Source of the DNA: Bacteroidota bacterium
GTDB taxonomy: Bacteria > Spirochaetota > Spirochaetia > JABMQR01
Assembly: GCA_013202335.1 (NCBI GenBank)
Contig: JABMQR010000070.1
Location: 1-23,481 of the forward strand
Length of the DNA: 23,481 bases
Reading direction: 5' to 3'
Positions within the stretch are counted from its first letter, which is position 1; the number at the start of each line of letters is the position of its first letter. The position numbers and the translations under genes were made by a program. Below the pieces are notes generated by a model. That model saw only the letters and a program-made list of their open reading frames with translations. It did not search any database and had not been told where the DNA came from. Shown here piece by piece: positions 15,118 to 22,703 of the stretch.

Positions 15118-15488
15118 TTATGCTTCCATAGCCTGTTTAAGAAGACTCTTTCTTGTCTCTTCAGTAAGTTGAAGTTTGGGGAGATTGTCAAGCAGATTTC
15201 CAACCTCTCTAACCTGCTGGCTTAATACAATCCTAAACCGTTAGGGATTGATCCCAAGTTCCAAAGGCTCAGTTAATAATTCCTGAATTGCTTCAATTAT
15301 CAATTTGGTTGTATAAAATAGCTAATCCATTTCAGAAGTCATTATCCTATTAGGGAATTGATAATTTCAACTAATATTGTCTGTTTCATTATAGCCTCAT
15401 TATCTGATCCGGGGAGAGCCATTCTATTAAGCATTAAAGAACACTTAAGGTTCATATCAACTACTTTAATTTGAAAATCAATATCATC
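15118..15488 (-). pseudogene. Decayed coding remnant, two adjacent pieces with in-frame stops
   Basis: The minus strand reads like protein in two abutting segments. From the ATG at 15342 to the stop at 15118 there are 75 codons with two in-frame stops (TAG and TAA); the last part reads VGNLLDNLPKLQLTEETRKS and ends LLKQAMEA. The segment before it (15488-15342) reads VDMNLKCSLMLNRMALPG and ends EIINSLIG, overlapping the next ATG as TAATG. More coding-like residues with a stop and probable frameshift continue to about 15533. I do not recognise the family. The two pieces may be one broken gene or two once-coupled small genes, consistent with an old mobile element cargo now decaying. Confidence 0.45.
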
Positions 15489-15532
15489 TTAATCTTCATC
15501 AATAAAAGTTCGCAGCCTTAATAATTCCAAGA

Positions 15533-15553
15533 ATCTTAACACTATCTTAACAC
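15533..15553 (+). promoter_or_regulatory. Direct repeat ATCTTAACAC x2 with 11-base period, candidate KdpE operator
   Basis: ATCTTAACAC occurs at 15533-15542 and 15544-15553, exactly one helical turn apart, about 80 bases before the first gene of the potassium operon. Response regulators of the OmpR/PhoB class bind head-to-tail repeats with this period, and the operon's last gene encodes one (KdpE). A weaker copy (ATCTTAATC) is at 15486-15494. No clean -35/-10 is seen between the site and the gene (a TTTACA is at 15568-15573), which fits an activator-dependent promoter. Confidence 0.55.
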
Positions 15554-15631
15554 GAATCAATAAACTTTTTACAAAATCAAAATAGATATCCCGATGTAAA
15601 TAGAATAAAGTTTATGCAGAGGGGTGATGTA

Positions 15632-15985
15632 ATGAAGGAAGAAAAATACAGTTATTATAAACTTTTTCCATTTGTAATTTCATACACGCATGAAAAAATT
15701 TTTGCATCTAGTTATATTTATTGGGAAAATACTAATATAATTAGAGAAATTTCTCATCCTGCAACTATCAATCAAGAAAATAGCATACTTTCAATTGATC
15801 AATATATATCTCAAGGGGGAAATACTTCATTTTGCTTAAAATCATTTAATGATTTTATTTCAAAAGCACCTGACTGGGATTTAACATCATTTTATCTCAT
15901 TAAAAAAGGCTTACACGAATACTCTAACTTATTAAATTGTGCAGATAGTCCATTTTTAAAAAAATTAGTAAAAAAGGCATTCTAG
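15632..15985 (+). CDS. Small hypothetical protein, first gene of the potassium operon
   Basis: A 117-residue protein I do not recognise. The ATG at 15632 is chosen because AGGGG lies eight bases upstream; an in-frame ATG at 15614 has none. It is rich in Ile, Ser, Tyr, Phe and Lys, with no membrane helix and no signal peptide. The sequence begins MKEEKYSYYKLFPFVISYTH and includes a central block, SILSIDQYISQGGNTSFC, and an acidic-aromatic SKAPDWDLTSFYLIKKG near the C-terminus. It ends two bases before the ktrB-like start, so it is probably made together with the transporter. A cytoplasmic accessory or regulator of the channel is possible but unproven. Base composition matches the AT-rich operon. 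Confidence 0.7.
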   Translation: MKEEKYSYYKLFPFVISYTHEKIFASSYIYWENTNIIREISHPATINQENSILSIDQYISQGGNTSFCLKSFNDFISKAPDWDLTSFYLIKKGLHEYSNLLNCADSPFLKKLVKKAF

Positions 15986-15987
15986 GT

Positions 15988-17712
15988 ATGTTGTTGAAAA
16001 AAAAACTAATAAAATATTTTGATGTGTCTATTGGAGTTCTTTCGTTACTATTGCTTCTAGCTTTATTGATAATATATGGTTTTAATATAAGGGGAATTTT
16101 TGAACGTGTTACTTACTCTTTATCTCAAATGTTAATCATTCTGTTTGTTATTGATAAGATAATCAATTTAATTTTTTCAAAAAAAAGGATTGATGAAATA
16201 AAAAGGCTGAAAATCTCATATACCCTATCTCTTCTTTTATTAATACAATTAATACTGATTACTTGCGGAGTCTATAAACACCTTATTCCCTACAGAAACA
16301 ATATCTTTTACTATCATATCATAATACAATTATTTATATTGTATATATTTATTTTTTCTATATCCAGGTCAAATATTGCTTTCATACTAAATAGAAGATT
16401 AAAACCGGTTCAACTTTTGATTTTATCTTTTTTTATTTTAATAGTTTTTGGAGCTTTACTTCTTAAAATGCCAGCAGCAACAGTAAAGAGTAATATATCG
16501 CTTGTTGATGCTTTATTTACATCAACCTCTGCTGTCTGTGTTACCGGATTAATTGTACAAGATACTGCTTTATATTTTACAACTTTTGGTAAAATAATAA
16601 TTCTCATATTAATACAACTTGGAGGTCTTGGTATAATGACCTCAACAGCATTTTTAACGATGTTGTTTTTTAATAAGATTTCTGTAACAGAACGTTTTCG
16701 GTTAAGTGAAATTTATACACATGAATCCTTGCCTGATATTCCTAATATTGTAAAAACTATTTTTATTTCAACGATTACTCTTGAAATAATAAGTAGCATA
16801 ATTTTATTTTTTGCTTGGTATAAAGATTTCCCAACAATAAAAACTGCAATATTTCATTCCCTGTTTCATTCCGTATCAGCATTCTGTAATGCAGGATTTT
16901 CTTCTTTTTCGGATAGCTTAATGTTATATCGGGATAATATCCCGGTAAATTTAGTTTTGTCTTTTCTAATTATATTGGGAGGAATTGGGTTTTTAACGAT
17001 ATTCAATATAAAACTGAATATCAAAACAAAAAACAAAAAAATCATAAGTACTCACACAAAAATTGTGTTAACAGTTTCTGCATTTTTACTATTCTCAGGA
17101 ACAATTCTTATTTTTTTTATGGAATATAATAATTCATTTTCCAGTTTCACGTTGAAAGAAAAAATACTTTCATCATTTTTCCAATCTGTATCTTCCAGAA
17201 CAGCAGGGTTTAATACCATTGATATTGGATTGTTAACAATTCCTACATATCTGCTTATTTCCCTTTTCATGTTTATTGGTGGATCCCCTGGGTCTACAGC
17301 TGGTGGAGTGAAAACAACTACGATTGGAATACTTTTTGCTACTGTTTTTAGTACCCTTAAAAATAAAGTTTCGATAGAAATATTCAAAAGAAAAATTGAT
17401 AACCGCACTGTTTTTAAAGCATTTTCTTTGTTGGTTTTGGCTATATCATATATATTTTTACTGTTTATCCTTTTGTTGCTAATAGAAAAAGAGACTCCGA
17501 TAAATATATTTTTTGAGATTTTATCTGCTTTTGGTACTGTTGGATTCTCTACAGGTATTACATCCTCTCTCTCAATAACTGGTAAAATATTAATTATGCT
17601 TACTATGTTTCTTGGTCGACTGGGTCCAATAACTATTGCAATGGCTGTAAGTAAAAAATACAAAAAGAATATATTTCAATATCCTGTTGATTCAAATATT
17701 ATGATTGGGTAG
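15988..17712 (+). CDS. ktrB: Potassium uptake channel subunit, KtrB/TrkH family
   Basis: Inner-membrane K+ (or Na+-coupled K+) translocating subunit. The 574 residues hold the four membrane-pore-membrane repeats of the superfamily, each with its selectivity-filter Gly: CVTGL at 184-188, CNAGF at 300-304, RTAGF at 404-408 and GTVGF at 516-520. The intramembrane-loop region FIGGSPGSTAGGVKTTT (429-445) is strongly conserved. The length exceeds KtrB (about 450) because residues 1-135 form an extra part with about four hydrophobic segments before the first pore repeat. The ribosome site is weak (TAGGT next to the start), so coupling to the gene two bases upstream is likely. KtrA follows eight bases downstream. 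Clearly AT-rich relative to the first 13 kb. Confidence 0.93.
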   Translation: MLLKKKLIKYFDVSIGVLSLLLLLALLIIYGFNIRGIFERVTYSLSQMLIILFVIDKIINLIFSKKRIDEIKRLKISYTLSLLLLIQLILITCGVYKHLIPYRNNIFYYHIIIQLFILYIFIFSISRSNIAFILNRRLKPVQLLILSFFILIVFGALLLKMPAATVKSNISLVDALFTSTSAVCVTGLIVQDTALYFTTFGKIIILILIQLGGLGIMTSTAFLTMLFFNKISVTERFRLSEIYTHESLPDIPNIVKTIFISTITLEIISSIILFFAWYKDFPTIKTAIFHSLFHSVSAFCNAGFSSFSDSLMLYRDNIPVNLVLSFLIILGGIGFLTIFNIKLNIKTKNKKIISTHTKIVLTVSAFLLFSGTILIFFMEYNNSFSSFTLKEKILSSFFQSVSSRTAGFNTIDIGLLTIPTYLLISLFMFIGGSPGSTAGGVKTTTIGILFATVFSTLKNKVSIEIFKRKIDNRTVFKAFSLLVLAISYIFLLFILLLLIEKETPINIFFEILSAFGTVGFSTGITSSLSITGKILIMLTMFLGRLGPITIAMAVSKKYKKNIFQYPVDSNIMIG

Positions 17713-17720
17713 GAGTTAAT

Positions 17721-18386
17721 ATGGCAAAAGAAAAGTATTTAATTGTTGGAATAGGTCAACTTGGACATAGTCTTCTTGATGCTCTTCTTGAAGCAGATAA
17801 GGAAGTTATGGTTATTGATACAAATGAAGATAAAATACATGAAATACAAGGTAAGATAAGAAACGCTCTTGTTTTAGATGCTACAAATGCTGAAGTTCTT
17901 AAGAAGTTAGATTTGGAAACGTTTGATGTTGCTGTAATCTCTTTGGGAGAGAAATTTCAAAATATATTACTAATTTCAGTCTTATTAAAAGAGATTGGAG
18001 TTAAAAAAATAATTGCCAGAGCATCTACCCTACTTGAAGAAAAATTGCTAAAAAAAATAGGAGTTGATTTAGTTGTTTTTCCTGAACTTGAAATGGGGAA
18101 AAAAATAGCAAATATCATTCTGAGAAAAAGTGTAGAAAATGCAATCCCTCTCGCAGATAATATTTCAATAATTCATATCAAAATTCCAGCTAAATACATC
18201 AACAAATCTCTGGATGAAATCGAATTGAGAAAAATACATAAGATAACTGTTGTTGCGATACAAACAAAAGGAAAAGCAAACTATATAACTATTATCCCTG
18301 ATTCTGATTACAAATTAAAAGAGGATGATATACTAATAATAATTGGAGAGAATAAAAATATAGATAATTTTATAAATATAAAATAA
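17721..18386 (+). CDS. ktrA: RCK-type regulatory subunit of the potassium channel, KtrA/TrkA family
   Basis: Cytoplasmic gating ring subunit that binds nucleotides and controls the KtrB-like channel. At 221 residues it holds one RCK unit, like KtrA (about 222) and unlike E. coli TrkA with two. The Rossmann motif GIGQLG is at 10-15, the acidic end of strand 2 is VIDTNEDK (about 34-41), and the RCK_C part (about 140-220) ends with DDILIIIGE. The ATG has AGGAG five bases upstream and lies eight bases after ktrB. After its stop, before kdpD, there is a perfect palindrome at 18387-18399. Confidence 0.93.
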   Translation: MAKEKYLIVGIGQLGHSLLDALLEADKEVMVIDTNEDKIHEIQGKIRNALVLDATNAEVLKKLDLETFDVAVISLGEKFQNILLISVLLKEIGVKKIIARASTLLEEKLLKKIGVDLVVFPELEMGKKIANIILRKSVENAIPLADNISIIHIKIPAKYINKSLDEIELRKIHKITVVAIQTKGKANYITIIPDSDYKLKEDDILIIIGENKNIDNFINIK

Positions 18387-18399
18387 TGTGGATTCCACA
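18387..18399. repeat. Perfect palindrome between ktrA and kdpD
   Basis: TGTGGA-T-TCCACA is a 13-base palindrome directly after the ktrA stop codon and 36 bases before kdpD. No U tract follows. It could be an operator for an internal promoter or a small RNA hairpin that separates expression of transporter and sensor. Confidence 0.4.
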
Positions 18400-18434
18400 G
18401 CTAAAAAAGCAACGAGGTGTTATGGTATTAACAA

Positions 18435-21051
18435 ATGAAAAAAATAAATAAAGATGTAACAAGGGGAAATTTAAAAATTTTTCTCGGCATGGCCTCTGGT
18501 GTTGGTAAAACGCATGCAATGATTTCTGAAGGCCGGCAACTCATATTGAGGCAAGTTGATGTTGTTGCAGGGTTTATAGAAACTTTGGGACAGTATGTAG
18601 AAAAGTACTCTTTAAGCAATATTGAAATAATCCCTGAGTTAAAAAAAAATACATAATTATCATACATTTGAAGAAATTGATTTAGATAGAATACTTAAAC
18701 GTAATCCGCAAGTAGTTTTAATTAACAATCTTTGGTATACGAATGCTCCTGGTTCGCGTCATAAAAGAAGATATCAGGATATTATTGAGCTACTTGATAA
18801 TGGAATTGATGTTTATAGTACTCTAAATATTGAACATATAGAAAGTCTTGCCCCTGCTGCAGAAGAAATAACTGGAATTAAGATTTTAGAAACAGTTCCT
18901 GATTCAATTCTTGAATTGGCAAAAAATGTAGAATTGATTGATATAGCTGTTGATAAATTAGAAAGACGTATACGTACAATTATTATTCAGCCGGGCAAAC
19001 ATTCTTTATACAAAAGAAGTCATCTCATAGCTTTCAGACAAATGGCTCTTCATTATACAGCATCACTTTTAAAAAAAGAATTAATCGAATACAAAGAACG
19101 TCATTTAATAGAAAAAAGTTGGAAAACAGTTCCCCGTTTCCTGGTTTCGATAGGGCCGAGCCCAAAATCAGAATATTTAATTCGTTGGACAAAAAGAACA
19201 GCTTTTGATCAAAAAATACCATGGATTGCTGTACATGTGCAAACGCATAGAAAGCTTGATGAGGAAGAAGAAAAACAATTACAGAGCAATTTCAAACTTG
19301 TAAAAGAATTAGGTGCTGAACTAATTACAACTATGGATGATAATATCACAAGAGGCATTATAAGAATTGCTAGACATCAAAATGTTTCTCATATCGTAAT
19401 TGGCAAACCAATACCTGGTTATGTTTCCCGTCTATTTTTTAAGAAAAATTTAGTTGATAAACTTATCAAGGAGAGTGGTGAAATAGATGTATTTGTTGTA
19501 TCGGAAGAGCATAAAAAGCGTGATAAACCCCCATTTTTTCGCAAATATTTATCAAATGAACGCAGTTCCATACAATATCTATTAGTTCTTTGTGCTTTAT
19601 GTATATTAACTATAGTAAATTTATTTCTCAGTAAGTATATAAGTTATTTATCCATCGGATTGATATTTCTCGCAGCAGTATCTATCGTTTCTTCTTTTTT
19701 CAAAAAAGGTCCTGTATTCTTGTTTTCCAGTATAAGTGCTGTGTTATGGAACTTCCTTTTTATACCGCCGAGATTTACTTTTCTTATTGAAAGATTGGAA
19801 GATTTGTTTATGTTTCTTATGTATTTTATATCTGCAATTATTACTGGAAATCTTACGTCTCAACTAAAAGTAAAAGAACTATTTTTGAGGAATAAAGAAA
19901 AGAATCTTGAAGAACTATATCAAATGAGCCGTATTTTGAACGAAACAAGTACAATTACTGAAATTATACATAAATCTATGAATTTTTTGAAAGAGATATT
20001 TGCGATAAAAGTGGCAGTTTTTTTGTATGATAAAGACTTGAACCTTTTAACAAAACCCTTTTCGGGTAGTGATTTTGATGTTTCCAAGGAAGAATGGGAG
20101 TCTGTTTTATGGTGTTATAACAATAAAAAAGAGGCGGGTAAATTTACTGATACTTTTGCAGCTGCACAATATTCTTATATACCCTTTGTTTCACAGACAA
20201 AAATTCTTGGAGTATTAGGTATTGATGCGAACACTTATTTTAATAATGAACAGACTAATCTTTTGAAGGCTTTAGTAGGACAGATTGCTACAGCTATAGA
20301 GAGAAATGAACTTACAAAAACTTACCAAAAAGTAAAAATATCTGAAGAATCAGAAAAACTATACCAGATACTTCTCAATTCAGTTTCACATGAATTGAGA
20401 ACTCCCATAACAATAATTTCTACCGCTGCAAATGGTCTTATAGACAAGAACATATCTGAAAATGCAAACGTACGAAACATTCTCGCGAATGATATTGTCG
20501 ATGGAGTAGAGCGTTTAAACAGGCTTGTTGATAATCTTTTAGGAACTCTTCGGGTTGAGAGTAAAAACTTAAAACTTAATCTTGAATGGAATGATATAAC
20601 TGAAGTTTTTAATATTGTCAGGAAAAGGCTTGCTAAATTATCAAAGAACCATCAGCTCAGTATCGATATTGAAAAAAGTATTCCGATGCTAAAATTTGAT
20701 TTTATATTGATGGAGCAGCTTTTTTTTAATCTTATTCATAATGCTATATTATATACACCGCAAGGAAGCATCATAACAGTTAAAATCTACGATCGGAATA
20801 CATTTATTGAATTAGAAGTGAGTGATAATGGATCAGGTATTCTTGAAAGTGATAAAGATAAAATATTTGAAAAATTTTATCGACCTAAAGGGTCAAAAAC
20901 AGGTGGGCTTGGACTTGGTTTACTTATATGTAAAGAAATTTCAGAAATACACAAAGGCACAATTTCTGTTAGCAATTGTAAAACAGGGGGTGCAAGTTTT
21001 TTTGTACGTTTACCACTTGAAAAGAGTACTATAAAGGGAGAGTTAGAATGA
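18435..21051 (+). pseudogene. kdpD: Potassium-responsive sensor histidine kinase KdpD, interrupted by a one-base frameshift
   Basis: Read with eight instead of nine A at 18641-18649, this is one 871-residue KdpD (E. coli: 894). As written, translation stops at 18656 after 73 residues and the rest is open in another frame. Domains: KdpD sensor/ATP-binding (about 12-220) with Walker A GMASGVGKT (18-26) and TNAPGSRH; Usp-like (229-355); four membrane helices (379-477); GAF (515-625); HisKA with His652 in SHELRTP; HATPase with NLIHNAILYTP, DNGSGI and GLGLGL. The Walker B segment, usually DELAH, reads NNLWY (97-101). The ATG at 18435 lacks a ribosome site, while one (GAGGTGTT) serves an ATG at 18422 in another frame. 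KdpD normally controls kdpFABC through KdpE; here it follows ktrBA. True pseudogene, slippage-expressed gene or sequencing error cannot be told apart here. Confidence 0.85.
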
Positions 21052-21740
21052 AAGAGGGTGGTGTGATTCTTGTTGTCGATGATGAACAACAGATTCGAAG
21101 ATTCTTGAAAATAAGTCTTGAATTGTGCGGTTATAATGTAATCGAAGCAGAAAGCGGTTATCAGGGTATGTCCAAAGCAATATCTATAAATCCAGATTTA
21201 ATTATATTGGATCTAGGTCTTCCAGATATGGATGGTTTGAATTTTCTGCAGAGTTTAAGAGAATGGAGTAGTATTCCTGTCATTGTTCTCTCAGTACGAG
21301 ATTCCGAAATAAATAAAGTAGCTTTGCTTGATAATGGGGCAGATGATTATCTCACAAAACCCTTTAATATAAAAGAATTAATAGCACGGATTAAAGTTGC
21401 TTTCAGGCATAATTTTACGAAAGAAGAGACGCCTATTTTTACATCAGGGAGACTCATTATAGATTTTAGCAGGCGTATTGTGACAGTGGATAACAACATT
21501 ATAAAATTCACCCCTAAAGAGTATGCCCTATTAACTTTACTGGCGACAAACTCTGGGAAAGTATTAACTCAAAACTATATTCTTAAGGAACTGTGGGGAC
21601 CTTTTCAGGAAAACGAATCACAATATTTACGTATTTATATTTTACAGCTCAGAAAAAAAATTGAAGAAGATCCTAGTAATCCAGAAATTATTATCACAGA
21701 ACCAGGTGTTGGATATAGATTGGTTGATATCAATGGATAA
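21048..21740 (+). CDS. kdpE: Response regulator KdpE (OmpR/PhoB family)
   Basis: Cytoplasmic transcription factor of 230 residues. The receiver domain (about 5-120) has the acidic pocket VVDDE, phospho-acceptor D55 in ILDLGLPD, the Ser/Thr switch position at VLSVRD and the conserved Lys104 in YLTKPF. A winged-helix output domain (about 130-227) ends with TEPGVGYRLVD. The start codon overlaps the kdpD stop as ATGA, so translation depends on ribosomes reading the distal part of kdpD, which matters because kdpD carries a frameshift. A tandem 11-base repeat ahead of the operon (15533-15553) is a likely binding site. Confidence 0.93.
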   Translation: MKEGGVILVVDDEQQIRRFLKISLELCGYNVIEAESGYQGMSKAISINPDLIILDLGLPDMDGLNFLQSLREWSSIPVIVLSVRDSEINKVALLDNGADDYLTKPFNIKELIARIKVAFRHNFTKEETPIFTSGRLIIDFSRRIVTVDNNIIKFTPKEYALLTLLATNSGKVLTQNYILKELWGPFQENESQYLRIYILQLRKKIEEDPSNPEIIITEPGVGYRLVDING

Positions 21741-21878
21741 CAATATAGGATTATTGGATCCGTTTCTATTTTTTGAATTCAGCCTGGATTTTGACTGGTT
21801 CGGTGTCGTCTTCTGACTAGCTTTGATAAAAATATGATATGTTAGTCTTTTTGCAAGAGGCTCAACTATTTTAGCGAA
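21741..21878. other. Intergenic stretch after kdpE without recognisable features
   Basis: No terminator with stem and T run, no RNA gene and no plausible reading frame is seen. Together with 21879-22130 it forms the AT-rich gap between kdpE and the hsdM remnant. Confidence 0.5.
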
Positions 21879-22043
21879 ATGAAAAATATTGATATTATTA
21901 ATAAGTTAGATACTGAACTTTATTCATTTATGATAACCCATAAAAGATTAGTTCTTGATTAAGAATGTTATGAAAATATCAAACATTATATAGATTGGGA
22001 AAAAATAATAAGAGAATATGACCTATCTAACAATCGTGATTAG
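21879..22043 (+). pseudogene. Broken small ORF (55 codons with one in-frame TAA)
   Basis: From the ATG the frame reads MKNIDIINKLDTELYSFMIT, continues to LVLD, then meets TAA at 21960-21962, and goes on as ECYENIKHYIDWEKIIREYD to a final TAG at 22043. The residue mix is protein-like, with acidic and aromatic residues as in small antitoxin or accessory proteins, but no family is recognised and there is no ribosome site. A GAA to TAA change would explain the stop. The following 87 bases hold nothing I can name. Confidence 0.35.
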
Positions 22044-22130
22044 TGAAAGAAAATACTGTTAAGCTAATTTCTATTACTGCAATTAAAAAAACCAACACAA
22101 TCTTCATTGGAGTCTCAATGTTCATCTATT

Positions 22131-22610
22131 TTAAAATACATCTTTTGTAAAGTATTCATATACAATCTTTACTTTTTCAGGATAAGACTCTACCGCGATG
22201 CGCCAATGAATCAACTTGTCCATATCTGTATCAGGCAATGTCCAGAGTTTTAGAGCCTGGTTATACTGCCAATCCATACTAATCGGATACTCTGGAAAAA
22301 TGGGAAGTTCCAACCGGGTTTTAAACGGATAGCTTACCTGCAGATTGGCTTCTTCTAATGGGGCTAAAATTTTGGTGTTAATCAGTCCGCCAATATCACT
22401 ATTACCTTTCAGCTTTACCATATCGGCAAAACTTGCACCTTCAGGAATCGTAATCGGGGAATAAGGTTGTCCAGCCCATTTGTCGCTAATGTATTTTATA
22501 AAGAGCATTACCAATACATAATCTTTGTATTGGCTAGCATCCATTCCACCTCTAAGTTCATCACATCCAGCCCAAAGACTGCTGTATAATTCTGATTTCT
22601 TTATTGCCAT
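22131..22610 (-). CDS. hsdM: Truncated type I restriction methyltransferase HsdM (N-terminal part with foreign tail)
   Basis: Residues 1 to about 92 are the N-terminal helical domain of HsdM, the modification subunit of type I restriction systems: SELYSSLWAGCDELRGGMD, YKDYVLVMLFIKYISDKWAG, GASFADMVKLKG and the start of the EEAN helix. A full HsdM has about 500 residues with a methyltransferase domain (NPPF motif); none of that is here. After about residue 92 the text no longer fits HsdM (RLELPIFPEYPISMDW and WRIAVESYPEKVKIVYEYFT), so a deletion probably fused it to the end of another gene. The start ATG has AAGGA seven bases upstream. It cannot methylate DNA; hsdS and hsdR are not seen. An IS element lies just upstream. 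Confidence 0.75.
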   Translation of the reverse strand: MAIKKSELYSSLWAGCDELRGGMDASQYKDYVLVMLFIKYISDKWAGQPYSPITIPEGASFADMVKLKGNSDIGGLINTKILAPLEEANLQVSYPFKTRLELPIFPEYPISMDWQYNQALKLWTLPDTDMDKLIHWRIAVESYPEKVKIVYEYFTKDVF

Positions 22611-22703
22611 TTTTTATCCTTATCCATTCGTCTGTTCTGTACGTCTAGCGTCTTGGTGTACAAGTTTATTGTATAAAAATTCGAATGTTTTAACCCACAT
22701 TCC

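Noticed and set aside
15405..15414. Third copy of the tRNA-end repeat (TCCGGGG)
   Set aside because: Only seven bases match and flanks differ; not enough to call an att site.
17052..17663. Minus-strand frame of 203 codons inside ktrB
   Set aside because: Lies entirely opposite the well-supported KtrB coding sequence; no motif; long antisense frames are expected in AT-rich membrane genes.
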